The position numbers and the translations under genes were made by a program. 64,000 nucleotides of DNA, from assembly GCF_022524345.1 (NCBI RefSeq), contig NZ_JAKWJU010000002.1, positions 3,038,001 through 3,102,000 on the forward strand, given 5' to 3'. Of this stretch, positions 52,124-61,831 are shown in pieces. This stretch comes from Streptomyces marispadix. GTDB lineage: Bacteria; Actinomycetota; Actinomycetes; Streptomycetales; Streptomycetaceae. Numbering within the stretch: position 1 is the stretch's first letter; each line of letters starts with the position of its first letter. Below the pieces are notes generated by a model. That model searched no databases. It saw nothing but the letters and a program-made list of their open reading frames with translations, and was not told where the DNA came from.

Positions 52124-52168
52124 GTGGCAAGCGTGCACTTACGCCGATCCAGCGAGCAGCCGCCATGA
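52124..52168 (+). CDS. Putative 14-residue leader peptide with a TTA codon, overlapping the NRPS start
   Basis: GTG 52124 has GGGGGA about 5 bases before it and opens a frame of 14 codons (VASVHLRRSSEQPP). Its TGA (52166-52168) overlaps the NRPS ATG (52165-52167) as ATGA. The NRPS start itself has almost no ribosome site, so translation could depend on ribosomes arriving from this leader. Codon 6 is TTA (52139-52141), the rare leucine codon that in Streptomyces needs the bldA tRNA. If real, it would tie NRPS/PKS translation to development. No family match is known; the case rests on site, overlap and codon. Confidence 0.5.
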   Translation: MASVHLRRSSEQPP

Positions 52169-55100
52169 GACAGCAGGCAGTGGTCCCCGGAGACCAGCCG
52201 GGCAGCCAGACGGACATTCACACCGAGCCGGACACCCTGCTGAGCCGCTTCGACGACGCGGCCCGGCATGATCCCTCCGCCGTAGCCGTACGGTCCGGGA
52301 CGTCGGCGATGACCTACGGGACGCTCGCCGACGCCTCGCGTGCGCTCGCCCGGCGGCTTGAGCCTCTGGTGGCGGACCGGCCGGGGCCCGTGGCGGTACT
52401 GCTCGAACCCGGGCCGGGACAGGTGTGCGCCGCGCTGGCCGCGATGCGCTGCGGAAAGCCGTATCTGCCGGTGGATCTCTCCTATCCGCGGCAGCGCATC
52501 GACAGCATCCTCGCGGACGCGGCACCGGCTGCCGTGATCGGCCACGAGGTGGCGGACCCGGGTGGGTCCGGGGCCGTCGACGTCGGCAGTGAGCCCGGAC
52601 ACGATTCGCGGATCACCGCCGGGCAGTGGGGCGACTCGGCGCGGGTGACCGCGGACGACGCCTACGTGATCTACACCTCCGGGTCGACCGGCAGCCCCAA
52701 GGGCATCGTGGTCCAGCACCGGGGCATCCTGAACCTCCTCGACGAGTGCGTGGCCCGCCGTGAACTCGCCCCGGGCAGCCGCTACAGCACATGCGCGAGC
52801 CCCGGGTTCGACGCGGCCGTACTGGAGGCGTGGACTTCGCTGACCACCGGCGGCGAACTCGTAGTGACGCCCGACAGCCGACGCTGGCACCCCGCCGAGT
52901 TCGCACGCTGGCTCGCGGACGAGCGCATCGCGCACTCCTACGTACCGGCGGCGTTCCTGCCCGCGGTGGCGCAGGGGCTGCGGGACGGGCTCGACCTGCG
53001 GTCGCTGCGGCGGATCATCGTCGCCGTCGAGCCGATACCCCGCGGCCTGCTCGGCGAGATCAAGCGGGCCCTGCCGGACCTCACCCTCATCAACGGCTAC
53101 GGGCCGACCGAGGCGTCGGTGTGCGTATCGATGTACGAGGTCACCGAGGACGACGAGGGTCCGGAGCGCACGCCCATCGGCACGGCGATACGCGGCACGG
53201 AACTGGTGGTGGAGCCGCTGGAGGGCAACGCGCAGGCAGAGAGCGGGAGTTCGGAGGTCGTCGAGCCCGGGACGGACGAGCCTGGGACAGACGAGCCTCG
53301 GACGGATGGGTCCGGGGCCGACGGGTCCCGCACAGACGAGTCCCGCACAGACGGGTCCGGGGCAGACGGGTCCAGGGCAGACGGGTCGGTGCGCGGGGAG
53401 CTGCACATCGGCGGGGTGGGAGTAGGCCGCTACATACATCCCGAGACCACACAGCGCCCCGCCTTCTACACACGCACGACGCCGGACGGCGGCAGCACGC
53501 CGTTCTACCGGACCGGGGACGTCGTACGCATGGACAGCGACGGCATGCTGACCTTCCTGGGACGCGTCGACCACATGATCAAGATCCGGGGGCACCGGGT
53601 CGAACCGGGCGACGTGGAGCACGCGTTGCTCGACGAACCGGCGCTCGCGCAGGCCGTGGTGCTCAAGCGGCCCGCGGAGGGCCCCGGCGGCGGCGACGCC
53701 CCGGGAGCCGGCACCGGCCCCGCCTCCGGCGCAGGCCTCGCTTCCGGCACAGGCACCGGCGCAGGCACCGGCTCCGGCATCCCCGAGCAACTCGTCGCCT
53801 ACGTGGTCCCCGAGGCGGACGCCTCGCCCGATCTGGCGCGCATACGAAGGCGGCTGCGCGAGCGGCTGCCCTGGTACGCCGTCCCGCATCAGATCGTGGT
53901 GCGCGACGCGCTGCCCCTGACGACGCACGGGAAGATCGACAGGACGGCCCTCGCCGCGGACACCCACGTTCCGGCGCTGGCGGCGACGCCCAGCGAGCAT
54001 CCGCAGCGCGACGACGTCGAACCCGAACTGCTGAGCCTGTGGAACGAGGTGCTGGGCGAGGCTTACGGGCGGCCCGACCCCCGGCTGTCGTTCCTCGCCA
54101 ACGGCGGCGACTCCCTCGCCGCTGGCCGGATGGCCGCCGCACTCACCGAGCGCCTGGGCAGGCCGGTGCCGGTGCTCGACATCCTGCTCGCCGACGACCT
54201 CGCCGACCTTCAGGAAGTGGTCAGCCGTACCCTCGCGGAGACGTCACCGCCCGGAGTGCCGACCGGGGCGCCGACGGCCTACGGCACCGCGGCCCCCCGG
54301 CTGCGGGCCCCCGGCCCCGGGGAGCCGGTCCCCGCCACATACGGACAGCGAGGCCTGTGGTTCCACGACTCGCTGCATCCCGGCAGCACCGTCTACAACG
54401 AGCCGCTCGTGCTCCGTCTGCGCGGCCCCCTGGACCGCGATGCGCTCGCCTCCGCGATCAGCGCCGTCGTGGAGCGGCACGAGGCGCTGCGTACGTCACT
54501 GGAGATGCACGACGGCGAACTGCGGCAGGTCGTACGGCCGCCCGAACCGGTGGAGTTGGCCGTCGAGGATCTGCGTACCGCGGAGCGGGACCGTGCCGGG
54601 GCGGTGCGGCGGTCCGTGCGGGACGCCGTGCACACGCCCTTCGACCTCTCCCGTGGCCCGCATCTGCGCGCGCGTCTGCTGCACTGCGGCGACGACGAGC
54701 ATGTGCTGGTGCTGACCTTGCACCACAGCGCGTTCGACGGTGCTTCCGCGGACGTGCTCTTCGGCGAACTGTCCGCGCTGTACACGGAGTTCACCACCGG
54801 TGAGCCGTCGGGGCTGGGCCCGCCCGAGGGGCAGTACGCCGAATTCGCGCTGTGGCAGCACGAGATGGCCGCCGGAGGGCATTTCGACGAGGACGTCGAG
54901 TACTGGCGGCGGCAGCTCGAAGGGCTGCCCGAGGCCATGGATCTGCCCACGGACTTCCCACGGCCGGAGACCCCTTCGGGAGACGGCGCTCTGGCACGCG
55001 CCCGGCTCTCCCCCGAACTGGTCGGGCGCATCGACGAGTTGGCGCACACCACGGGCGCGACCCGCTACACCGCGCTGCTCGCGGCCCTCCACATACTGCT

Positions 55101-57759
55101 CTCGCGGTACTGCGGCACCGAGGACGTCGCGGTGGGCGCGCCCTTCTCAGGGCGCGACCTTCCCCGTACCGCACGCTCCGTCGGCTACTACCTCAACATG
55201 CTGCCGCTGCGGGCCGGTCTGAGCGGTGGAACGGACTCCCCTGACGCTGCCGCCGAAGGCGAGGGCCCCGACTTCCGGCAGCTTCTCGCCCGCACCCGCC
55301 AGACCGTCACCGGCGCCTACGCCCACCAACAGGCCCCGTACGGGCTGCTGTTGGAGAAACTGCCCGGCAAGTCCTCTGCCGAGAACCCCTATCTGCAGGT
55401 GTGTCTGGTGCCGGAGGACGTCTACCGGCACGAGATGACCTTCGCGGGCGTGGAGTCGGAGTTCGAGTACCACGACACGGGCATCGCGAAGTTCGACCTG
55501 ACCGTCAACGTCATCCCCGACCCCGGCGGCGGTCTGCGGCTGACCGCGGAGTACAGCACCGACCTGTTCCGCGCGGCGACCGTGGAGCGGCTGCTCGGCC
55601 ACTTCCGTACGCTCCTGGAGTCGGCGACGGCCGATCCCGGGCTGCCCGTACGGCGGCTGCCGATGCTGAGTGCCGCCGAACGGGCCCAGATACTCGGCAC
55701 GTTCGCGGGCGGGCCGCCCTCCGCCTCACCGCACGGCACTGCCGGTGCCGGTACGGCCGTGCACGAACTGGTCGGCCACTGGGCGGAGTCCACGCCCGAG
55801 GCCGTGGCGCTGGTGTCCGGCGACGAGGAGCCGGAGCGGCTGACCTATCGCGAACTGGTGGGCCGCGCGGACCAGTTGGCCCACTATCTCGCCGAACGCG
55901 GCGCCGAGCCCGGCACCCGGGTCGGCGTGCGGCTGCCGCACGGCGTCGACGCGGTGGTCGCCTTCCTCGCCGTGCTCAAGACCGGCGCGGCCTACGTACC
56001 GCTCGACCCTTCCTACCCCGCGCAGCGGCTCGCCTACATGGCCGAGGACGCGGACCTCGTCGCCGAACTCACCGCCGAACTGCTGGAGGAGGACCGGGCG
56101 GCGATCGAAGGCGGGCCCCGCCGTGCGCCCATGGTCGCCGTACGCGGCGACGACATCGCATACGTCGTCTACACCTCGGGCTCCACCGGGCGCCCCAAGG
56201 GTGTGCAGGTCCCGCACAGCGCCGTCGTGGACCTCGCGCTCGGCGCGCCCCGCTGGGCAGGACTCGACAGCGGCACGCGGCTGCTGCTCGTGGCGTCGCT
56301 CTCCTTCGACCTCGTCACGTTCGACATGTGGGGAACGCTCGGCAACGGCGGACGGCTCGTCCTGCCCCCGACGGGCCCCTCGACGCCGGACGCGCTCGCC
56401 GCGCACATGGCACGGCACGCCGTCACACACGCCGACATGCCGACGGCGCTCTTCCACCGCCAGGCCGAGGCGGCGCCGTCCTCGCTGGCGGGGATCGGCA
56501 CCGTGGTGGTGGGCGGCGAGGTGCTCAATCCCGCGCTGGCCGCCGCCGCGCTCGAAGCGGCGCCCGGCATGCGGCTGATCAACGCCTACGGGCCGACCGA
56601 GGCCACCACCTACGCCACGTACCACGTCATGAACGGCCCGGGAGACGTGAGCGAGCCGGTGCCGATCGGACGTCCCACGCCCAACACCCGCGTGCGGATA
56701 CTCGACGAGCAGGGGCAGTTGGTGCCGGTGGGGCTCGTCGGCGAACTGCATCTGGGCGGCCCCGGGCTCGCCGTCGGCTATCTCGGGAACCCGGGGGCGA
56801 CGGCGGAGCGCTTCGTCGAGGACCCGTACGGGCCGCCCGGTGAACGGCTCTACGCCACGGGAGACCTCGTGCGCTGGCAGCCCGACGGCACCGTCGACTA
56901 CGTGGGCCGTGGCGACGAGCAGATCAAGCTGTACGGCTTCCGGGTCGAACCGGGCGAGATCGAGGCCGCGCTGCGAACGCATCCGGACGTCACGCACGCG
57001 GTGGTCACCAGGCGCGAGGACCGTCCCGGAAGTCCTTATCTGGCGGCCTACTTCACGACCGCGCAGGGGCGGGAGGTCTCGTCGAGGGAGCTGACGGAGC
57101 TGGCCGCCGGGCGCCTGCCCTCGTACATGGTGCCGCGTGTGCTGACGGCGATGGAGCGCTTCCCGGTCACTGCGGGCGGCAAGATCGACCGCGCGGCGCT
57201 TCCGGTGCCGTCGGCGGCGGGCGGTGCGCCCGGCCGTGCGCAGGACGGCGGTGCGTCTGACGGCGGCGAGCGTCAGGGCGAGCTCTGGGACGAACAGCGG
57301 GGCGAGCGTAGCCGCGGGCCCCACAGCGGGAACGGCGCGCCCGCCGCGCCCGGCACCGCAGCCCCCGGCGCGACTCCCGGCGCGACGGCTTCCGGTGCGG
57401 CGACCTCCGGCGCGACGACTCCCGCCACCGCCCCCGAGGCCCCCGTTCCGGAAGGCTCCCTGCCCGAGGACTCCGTGCCCGGTCTCGCCTACGTACAGGA
57501 GGAGATCGCCAGGATCTGGCGCGACGTCGTCACGGTCGACGAACTCGGCCCGGACGACCGGCTGTTCGACATCGGCGGTGCTTCGCTGCACGTCACGCTG
57601 ATCCATCAGCGGGTCGCCGAGCGGTTCGGGCTGTCGCGGCTGCGCATGATCGATCTGTTCGGCCATCCCACGGTGCGCGAGTACGCCGCCCATGTCCACA
57701 GGCTGTGCACACAGGAGGCGGCGCCGCGTACGGAGGCGAAGGCGGGTGGCCCGAAGTGA
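52165..57759 (+). CDS. Nonribosomal peptide synthetase, A-T-C-A-T
   Basis: 1864 residues. Order: A1 (about 20-590, YTSGSTGSPKG; GYGPTEASVCVS; YRTGDVV; final HGKIDRTAL), T1 (NGGDSL, Ser650), C (HHSAFDG, His853-Asp858), A2 (YTSGSTGRPKG at 1336; AYGPTEATTYATY; FRVEPGEIEAAL; GGKIDRAAL), T2 (IGGASL, Ser1807). So a loading module plus one extension module, without epimerase or own thioesterase. By hand alignment the specificity residues read about DALYIAGVCK for A1 and DLFDVGATYK for A2. I cannot assign A1. A2 shares D, L, F, T and Y with an Ala-type code, which is weak. An 8-unit 15-bp repeat interrupts A1. An ATG at 52051 is a less likely start. Its stop overlaps the PKS start, giving an assembly line of three extension steps at most. 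Confidence 0.93.
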   Translation: MRQQAVVPGDQPGSQTDIHTEPDTLLSRFDDAARHDPSAVAVRSGTSAMTYGTLADASRALARRLEPLVADRPGPVAVLLEPGPGQVCAALAAMRCGKPYLPVDLSYPRQRIDSILADAAPAAVIGHEVADPGGSGAVDVGSEPGHDSRITAGQWGDSARVTADDAYVIYTSGSTGSPKGIVVQHRGILNLLDECVARRELAPGSRYSTCASPGFDAAVLEAWTSLTTGGELVVTPDSRRWHPAEFARWLADERIAHSYVPAAFLPAVAQGLRDGLDLRSLRRIIVAVEPIPRGLLGEIKRALPDLTLINGYGPTEASVCVSMYEVTEDDEGPERTPIGTAIRGTELVVEPLEGNAQAESGSSEVVEPGTDEPGTDEPRTDGSGADGSRTDESRTDGSGADGSRADGSVRGELHIGGVGVGRYIHPETTQRPAFYTRTTPDGGSTPFYRTGDVVRMDSDGMLTFLGRVDHMIKIRGHRVEPGDVEHALLDEPALAQAVVLKRPAEGPGGGDAPGAGTGPASGAGLASGTGTGAGTGSGIPEQLVAYVVPEADASPDLARIRRRLRERLPWYAVPHQIVVRDALPLTTHGKIDRTALAADTHVPALAATPSEHPQRDDVEPELLSLWNEVLGEAYGRPDPRLSFLANGGDSLAAGRMAAALTERLGRPVPVLDILLADDLADLQEVVSRTLAETSPPGVPTGAPTAYGTAAPRLRAPGPGEPVPATYGQRGLWFHDSLHPGSTVYNEPLVLRLRGPLDRDALASAISAVVERHEALRTSLEMHDGELRQVVRPPEPVELAVEDLRTAERDRAGAVRRSVRDAVHTPFDLSRGPHLRARLLHCGDDEHVLVLTLHHSAFDGASADVLFGELSALYTEFTTGEPSGLGPPEGQYAEFALWQHEMAAGGHFDEDVEYWRRQLEGLPEAMDLPTDFPRPETPSGDGALARARLSPELVGRIDELAHTTGATRYTALLAALHILLSRYCGTEDVAVGAPFSGRDLPRTARSVGYYLNMLPLRAGLSGGTDSPDAAAEGEGPDFRQLLARTRQTVTGAYAHQQAPYGLLLEKLPGKSSAENPYLQVCLVPEDVYRHEMTFAGVESEFEYHDTGIAKFDLTVNVIPDPGGGLRLTAEYSTDLFRAATVERLLGHFRTLLESATADPGLPVRRLPMLSAAERAQILGTFAGGPPSASPHGTAGAGTAVHELVGHWAESTPEAVALVSGDEEPERLTYRELVGRADQLAHYLAERGAEPGTRVGVRLPHGVDAVVAFLAVLKTGAAYVPLDPSYPAQRLAYMAEDADLVAELTAELLEEDRAAIEGGPRRAPMVAVRGDDIAYVVYTSGSTGRPKGVQVPHSAVVDLALGAPRWAGLDSGTRLLLVASLSFDLVTFDMWGTLGNGGRLVLPPTGPSTPDALAAHMARHAVTHADMPTALFHRQAEAAPSSLAGIGTVVVGGEVLNPALAAAALEAAPGMRLINAYGPTEATTYATYHVMNGPGDVSEPVPIGRPTPNTRVRILDEQGQLVPVGLVGELHLGGPGLAVGYLGNPGATAERFVEDPYGPPGERLYATGDLVRWQPDGTVDYVGRGDEQIKLYGFRVEPGEIEAALRTHPDVTHAVVTRREDRPGSPYLAAYFTTAQGREVSSRELTELAAGRLPSYMVPRVLTAMERFPVTAGGKIDRAALPVPSAAGGAPGRAQDGGASDGGERQGELWDEQRGERSRGPHSGNGAPAAPGTAAPGATPGATASGAATSGATTPATAPEAPVPEGSLPEDSVPGLAYVQEEIARIWRDVVTVDELGPDDRLFDIGGASLHVTLIHQRVAERFGLSRLRMIDLFGHPTVREYAAHVHRLCTQEAAPRTEAKAGGPK
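53269..53388 (+). repeat. Eight 15-bp tandem repeats inside the first adenylation domain
   Basis: Eight contiguous in-frame units (53269-53388) encode five-residue blocks of the type (G/R)(T/A)D(E/G)(P/S), for example GTDEP, RTDGS, GADGS. They sit between IGTAIRGTELVVEPLEG and the GELHIGGVGVGRY strand, where other A domains have only a short loop. A second, less regular Gly/Ser/Thr tract lies at about 53700-53780 between motifs A8 and A10. Confidence 0.9.
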
Positions 57760-60700
57760 CCGGCAGGACCGCGATCGTGGGCATGGCGGGCCGCTTCCCG
57801 GGCGCCCCCGACGTCGACGCGCTGTGGTCGATGCTGGCGTCCGGCACCGAGGCCGTGCGCCGCTTCTCCGACGGCGAACTCCGTGCCGCAGGCGTGCCCG
57901 AGAGCCGGATCGGCGACCCGGATCATCTGCCCTTCGGGGCGGATCTGCCGGGCATCGAGGACTTCGACGCGGAGTTCTTCGGTATCACTCCCGCCGAGGC
58001 ACGGCTCATCGACCCTCAGCACCGGATCTTCCTGGAGTGCGTTTGGGCCGCGCTGGAGGACGCGGGCGCTCCGCCGAGCGTCCACGGCGGCCGCACCGGC
58101 GTGTTCGCCAGCGCGAGCCTCAGCTCGTATCTGCTGCACAACGTGCTGCGCTCCGCCGACCACCGCGACGCGGCGTTCACCTATCCCGTACTGCTCGGCA
58201 ACGACAAGGACTTCCTCGCCACCCGCGTCTCCTACGCGCTGAATCTGCGGGGCCCCAGCGTCGCCGTGCAGTCTGCCTGCTCCAGCTCGCTGGTGGCCGT
58301 CGACCAGGCGTGCGCGGCGCTGCGATCGGGGCGCTGCGACGTGGCGGTCGCGGGCGGGGTCAGCGTGTTCACGCCGCAGACGGTGGGCTACCGCTACCAG
58401 GCGGGCGGCACGTTCTCCCGCGACGGGCACTGCCGTCCCTTCGACGCGGCGGCTTCCGGCATGGTGCGCGGCAGCGGCTGCGGGGTCGTCGTGCTCAAGC
58501 GGCTGGACGACGCGCTCGCCGACCGTGACCACGTCTACGCCGTCGTCGCGGGCACCGCGGTCAACAACGACGGTTCGGCGAAGGCGGGTTACAGCGCTCC
58601 GGGCGCCGCAGGCCAGGACGAGGTCGTCCGGATGTGCCTGGAGAGCAGCGGGGTCCCGGCCTCGCTGGTGGGCTATGTGGAGGCGCACGGCACGGGCACC
58701 TATCTCGGCGACCCCATCGAGGTCGCGGCGCTACAGCAGGCGTACGAAAGCAGCGGCGACCCGCCCGGAGAGTGCGCCCTCGGCAGCATCAAGGCGAACA
58801 TCGGCCACCTCGACGCGGCGGCGGGCGTCGCCGGGCTCATCAAGACCGCGCTGGTGCTGCACCACCAGACCGTTCCGCCGCAGGCCAACTTCAGCGATCC
58901 CAACCCCGAACTGCGGCTGGCGGAGACGCCGTTCGTCGTGCACACCCGACCGGTGAAGCCCTCGCGGCCCATCGAGGCAGCGGCCGTCACGTCGCTGGGC
59001 ATCGGCGGTACGAACGCGCACTGCGTGCTGGAGCGGACGCCTGCGACTCCCCGCTCGGGCGGCGACGCCTCGGGCCGGAGCGGCTCTGGCGGCGGCGGGG
59101 AGTACGTGCTGCTGCTGTCCGCGCCCGACACGGAGCGTCTGCGCGACGCCGCGGGCGACCTGCTCGACCATCTGGAGCGCAATCCCCGAACCCGGCTCGA
59201 CGACCTCGCCTTCACCCTGGCCCACGGCCGCAGCCCACTGGCACACCGCACCGCGGTCACCGCGGCCGACGTGGGCCAGGCGATCGCCGGGCTACGCGAC
59301 GTGCGCGAGGGACGCTTCGAGGAGCTGGGCGCGTACGGGGAGCGCGGGGCGTACGGCGACGCGTACTTGGACACCGGGCGGATCGGCGACGTACGGGAGG
59401 CACGTAAGACACGGCTGCCGGGTACGCGGCTGCGGCGCGTACGGCACTGGATCGAGCCGGAGCCGGAGCAGGCGACTGAGCCGGACGGGGCGGCTCGGCG
59501 AGAGCAGGCGCCGCAGCGGGACCGGGCCGGGGCCGGGCCCTCCGGTGTGGAACCCACCGGGACCGAGCCGGCCGAGGACGCCGTCGGCATCGCGACCCGC
59601 CTCTTCCGCGACCATCTCGGCATCGACTCCGCGGGCCCGGACGACGACTACTACACGCTCGGCGGCGACTCGCTGCAAGCCATCTCCCTCGTCGAGGCCC
59701 TAAGGGAGCGGCTGGGCGGGGAGTTGACCCCTGAGCGGTTCACCGGCCTGGGAACGCCACGGCAGGTCGCGCACTGGCTGACGGCCCCGCACCCCGACGG
59801 CGGCGAGGCCGTCGAGCCCCCCGCCGAGGCCGGCGGCGAAGCCGCGAGCGAGGGCTCACCGGGCGACACCCTGACCCTGATCAAGGAAGGCCGCCCCGAC
59901 CGGACCTCCGCCGACAGGCCCGTCTTCCTGATCCACCCCTCGGGCGGCTCCGTCTCCTTCGCCCACGCCCTCGCCGCGCACAGCCGCGACCCGAGCCCCC
60001 TGTACGGCATCGCCTACCCGGTCGCCCTCTCCGCCTCGCTGACGACCGTCCCGCGCATGGCACGCCACTACGTCCGTCTCATCCGGAGGGCGCAGGCACA
60101 CGGCCCGTACCGGATCGGCGGCTACTCGCTCGGCGGTGCCGTCGCGCTGGAGGCCGCCCGGCTGCTCACCGGTGAGGGCGAACGCGTCGAACGGGTGCTG
60201 ATGTGGGACACCCTGCCCCCGCGTCCGGGCGAACGCGCCCGCAGCGAGCAGGAGTTCCTCGATCTCTATCCCCCGCTGCTGCGGCTGATGTTCAAGCTTC
60301 CGCCGCCGTCCGCCGAGCCCGCGCCCCGTCCCCGTACGGCCGACGAGGCCATCGAGTCCGTGCGCCCGCCGGGCTGGCCGGACGCGGTCGTACGGGAGCT
60401 GCGCACCATGTACGAGGTGTGGCGCGTCTGCGACCGTGCCCTCGCCGAGTACCGGCCCGAGCCCTACGACGGCCCCGTCCACCTCTTCGTCGCCGAACAG
60501 CCCCTGCCGGACGGGCCGTTGACGGCGCTCACCGACGCAGGTCCCGGCGGCACCGCGACGGCCGAGGGCTGGCTGGGCGTGCTCACCGGAGAGCTGCGCT
60601 CGACGACCCTGCCGGGACACCACTTCGACATGTTCGACGCGGCCCGGCTGCCGGTCCTGGCGGACGCGTACGACCGTGCGCTGAGGCCGTCGGCCGCCCG

Positions 60701-61748
60701 CACCAGCGAAAGCGGGAGCGCCGGTGCGGCAACGGCCGTGCCTGCCACGCCCGTCGAGCCCCCTGACCCTGCGCCTGCCGCCCGCGCAGAGCCCGCCGTA
60801 CGCCGGGGCGGGACCGGGGGCGGGGACGACGGTGGCGTGGAGCGCCGCCGTGTGGCGCTGCTCTTCCCGGGCCAGGGAAGCCAGTTCGAGGGCATGGGAC
60901 GCGAACTCCTCGCCCGCTACCCGGAGTCGGCCGAGGAGGCGGACGAAGTCCTCGGCTACCGGGTCGAGGACGTATGCGCCGGTGATCCACGGCGCCCGCT
61001 GAGCGACACCGCGTACACGCAGCCCGCGCTCTACGTCGTATGTGCGCTGGCGCTGCGCCGCTGGCGGGAGGAGCAGGCGGAGGCAGGCGCGGCCGGTGCC
61101 CTCCCCGTGGTGGCGCTGGGCCACAGCCTTGGCGAGTACAACGCGCTGGAGGCCGCCGGGGTCTTCTCGTTCGCCGAGGGGCTGCGGCTCGTCGCCGAAC
61201 GCGGCGCGGCCATGGCGAAGATCGGCGGCGGCGGAATGATCGCCGTGAGCGGCCTCACGGACGAGGAGCTGCGGTCGCTGCTCGACGCTCAGGGCGAACC
61301 GACGCGACTGGACCTCGCCGCCGTCAACGCCCCACGCATGCACACCCTCGCGGGCCCGGACGGCGCCCTGGAGGCCATGTCCGCCATACTGCTGCGGAAC
61401 GGGGCTCGCTCGGTACGGCGGCTCGACGTCGGCGGGCCGTTCCACTCACGGTGGATGAGCCCCGCCGCCCGTGAATTCCGCGCCGTGCTGGACGCTTCAC
61501 GGGCCGAGTGGGCTGCGCCCGCGTTCCCCGTAGTCGCCAACACCACGGCGCGGCCGCACTCCACGGAACGCGTGCGCGAGGAACTCGTCGCGCAGATCGA
61601 CCACCCGGTCCTGTGGAGCCGTTCGATCGAGCACGTCATCGCGGACCACGCCGACCCGGAGTTCCACGAGATCGGCGGCAGGCGCGTCCTCACACCGATG
61701 GTCACGCGGATACGGAACGCCCTGAAGGGCGCGGCACGGCAGGGCTGA
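57756..61748 (+). CDS. Polyketide synthase with domain order KS-T-TE-AT
   Basis: 1330 residues from GTG 57756, overlapping the NRPS stop. KS: QSACSSSL with Cys175, EAHGTGT with His311, NIGHLD with His351, all intact. After the KS come about 130 residues of linker with no acyltransferase between KS and carrier. T: LGGDSLQA, Ser639. TE: FLIHPSGGS, GYSLGG with Ser791, and PGHHFD with His955/956. Then an Ala/Pro linker and a full malonyl-type acyltransferase (about 1035-1325): LLFPGQGSQ, GHSLGEYNAL with Ser1124, GGGGMIAVSGL, and GPFHSRWM with His1230. The AT looks like the stand-alone malonyltransferases of trans-AT systems. No KR, DH or MT domain is seen, so one malonyl unit would be added as a beta-ketoacyl and released by the TE. 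Confidence 0.92.
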   Translation: MTGRTAIVGMAGRFPGAPDVDALWSMLASGTEAVRRFSDGELRAAGVPESRIGDPDHLPFGADLPGIEDFDAEFFGITPAEARLIDPQHRIFLECVWAALEDAGAPPSVHGGRTGVFASASLSSYLLHNVLRSADHRDAAFTYPVLLGNDKDFLATRVSYALNLRGPSVAVQSACSSSLVAVDQACAALRSGRCDVAVAGGVSVFTPQTVGYRYQAGGTFSRDGHCRPFDAAASGMVRGSGCGVVVLKRLDDALADRDHVYAVVAGTAVNNDGSAKAGYSAPGAAGQDEVVRMCLESSGVPASLVGYVEAHGTGTYLGDPIEVAALQQAYESSGDPPGECALGSIKANIGHLDAAAGVAGLIKTALVLHHQTVPPQANFSDPNPELRLAETPFVVHTRPVKPSRPIEAAAVTSLGIGGTNAHCVLERTPATPRSGGDASGRSGSGGGGEYVLLLSAPDTERLRDAAGDLLDHLERNPRTRLDDLAFTLAHGRSPLAHRTAVTAADVGQAIAGLRDVREGRFEELGAYGERGAYGDAYLDTGRIGDVREARKTRLPGTRLRRVRHWIEPEPEQATEPDGAARREQAPQRDRAGAGPSGVEPTGTEPAEDAVGIATRLFRDHLGIDSAGPDDDYYTLGGDSLQAISLVEALRERLGGELTPERFTGLGTPRQVAHWLTAPHPDGGEAVEPPAEAGGEAASEGSPGDTLTLIKEGRPDRTSADRPVFLIHPSGGSVSFAHALAAHSRDPSPLYGIAYPVALSASLTTVPRMARHYVRLIRRAQAHGPYRIGGYSLGGAVALEAARLLTGEGERVERVLMWDTLPPRPGERARSEQEFLDLYPPLLRLMFKLPPPSAEPAPRPRTADEAIESVRPPGWPDAVVRELRTMYEVWRVCDRALAEYRPEPYDGPVHLFVAEQPLPDGPLTALTDAGPGGTATAEGWLGVLTGELRSTTLPGHHFDMFDAARLPVLADAYDRALRPSAARTSESGSAGAATAVPATPVEPPDPAPAARAEPAVRRGGTGGGDDGGVERRRVALLFPGQGSQFEGMGRELLARYPESAEEADEVLGYRVEDVCAGDPRRPLSDTAYTQPALYVVCALALRRWREEQAEAGAAGALPVVALGHSLGEYNALEAAGVFSFAEGLRLVAERGAAMAKIGGGGMIAVSGLTDEELRSLLDAQGEPTRLDLAAVNAPRMHTLAGPDGALEAMSAILLRNGARSVRRLDVGGPFHSRWMSPAAREFRAVLDASRAEWAAPAFPVVANTTARPHSTERVREELVAQIDHPVLWSRSIEHVIADHADPEFHEIGGRRVLTPMVTRIRNALKGAARQG

Positions 61749-61831
61749 CCCGGTTCTGCCCGGCACTGGCTCAAGCCGGACTCGGCTCAACGCACGCGGA
61801 ATCAGGGCCCGGTGACCAGGGCCAGGACACA

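Noticed and set aside
52051..52164. Earlier in-frame ATG for the NRPS
   Set aside because: It would add a 38-residue basic, unstructured extension before the first A domain and has no ribosome site. The ATG at 52165 coupled to the leader frame fits better, though it is not proven.
57756..61748. Reading the C-terminal AT as a separate fabD gene
   Set aside because: The frame is continuous from KS through AT, and no start codon with ribosome site was seen at the linker around 60750-60850.
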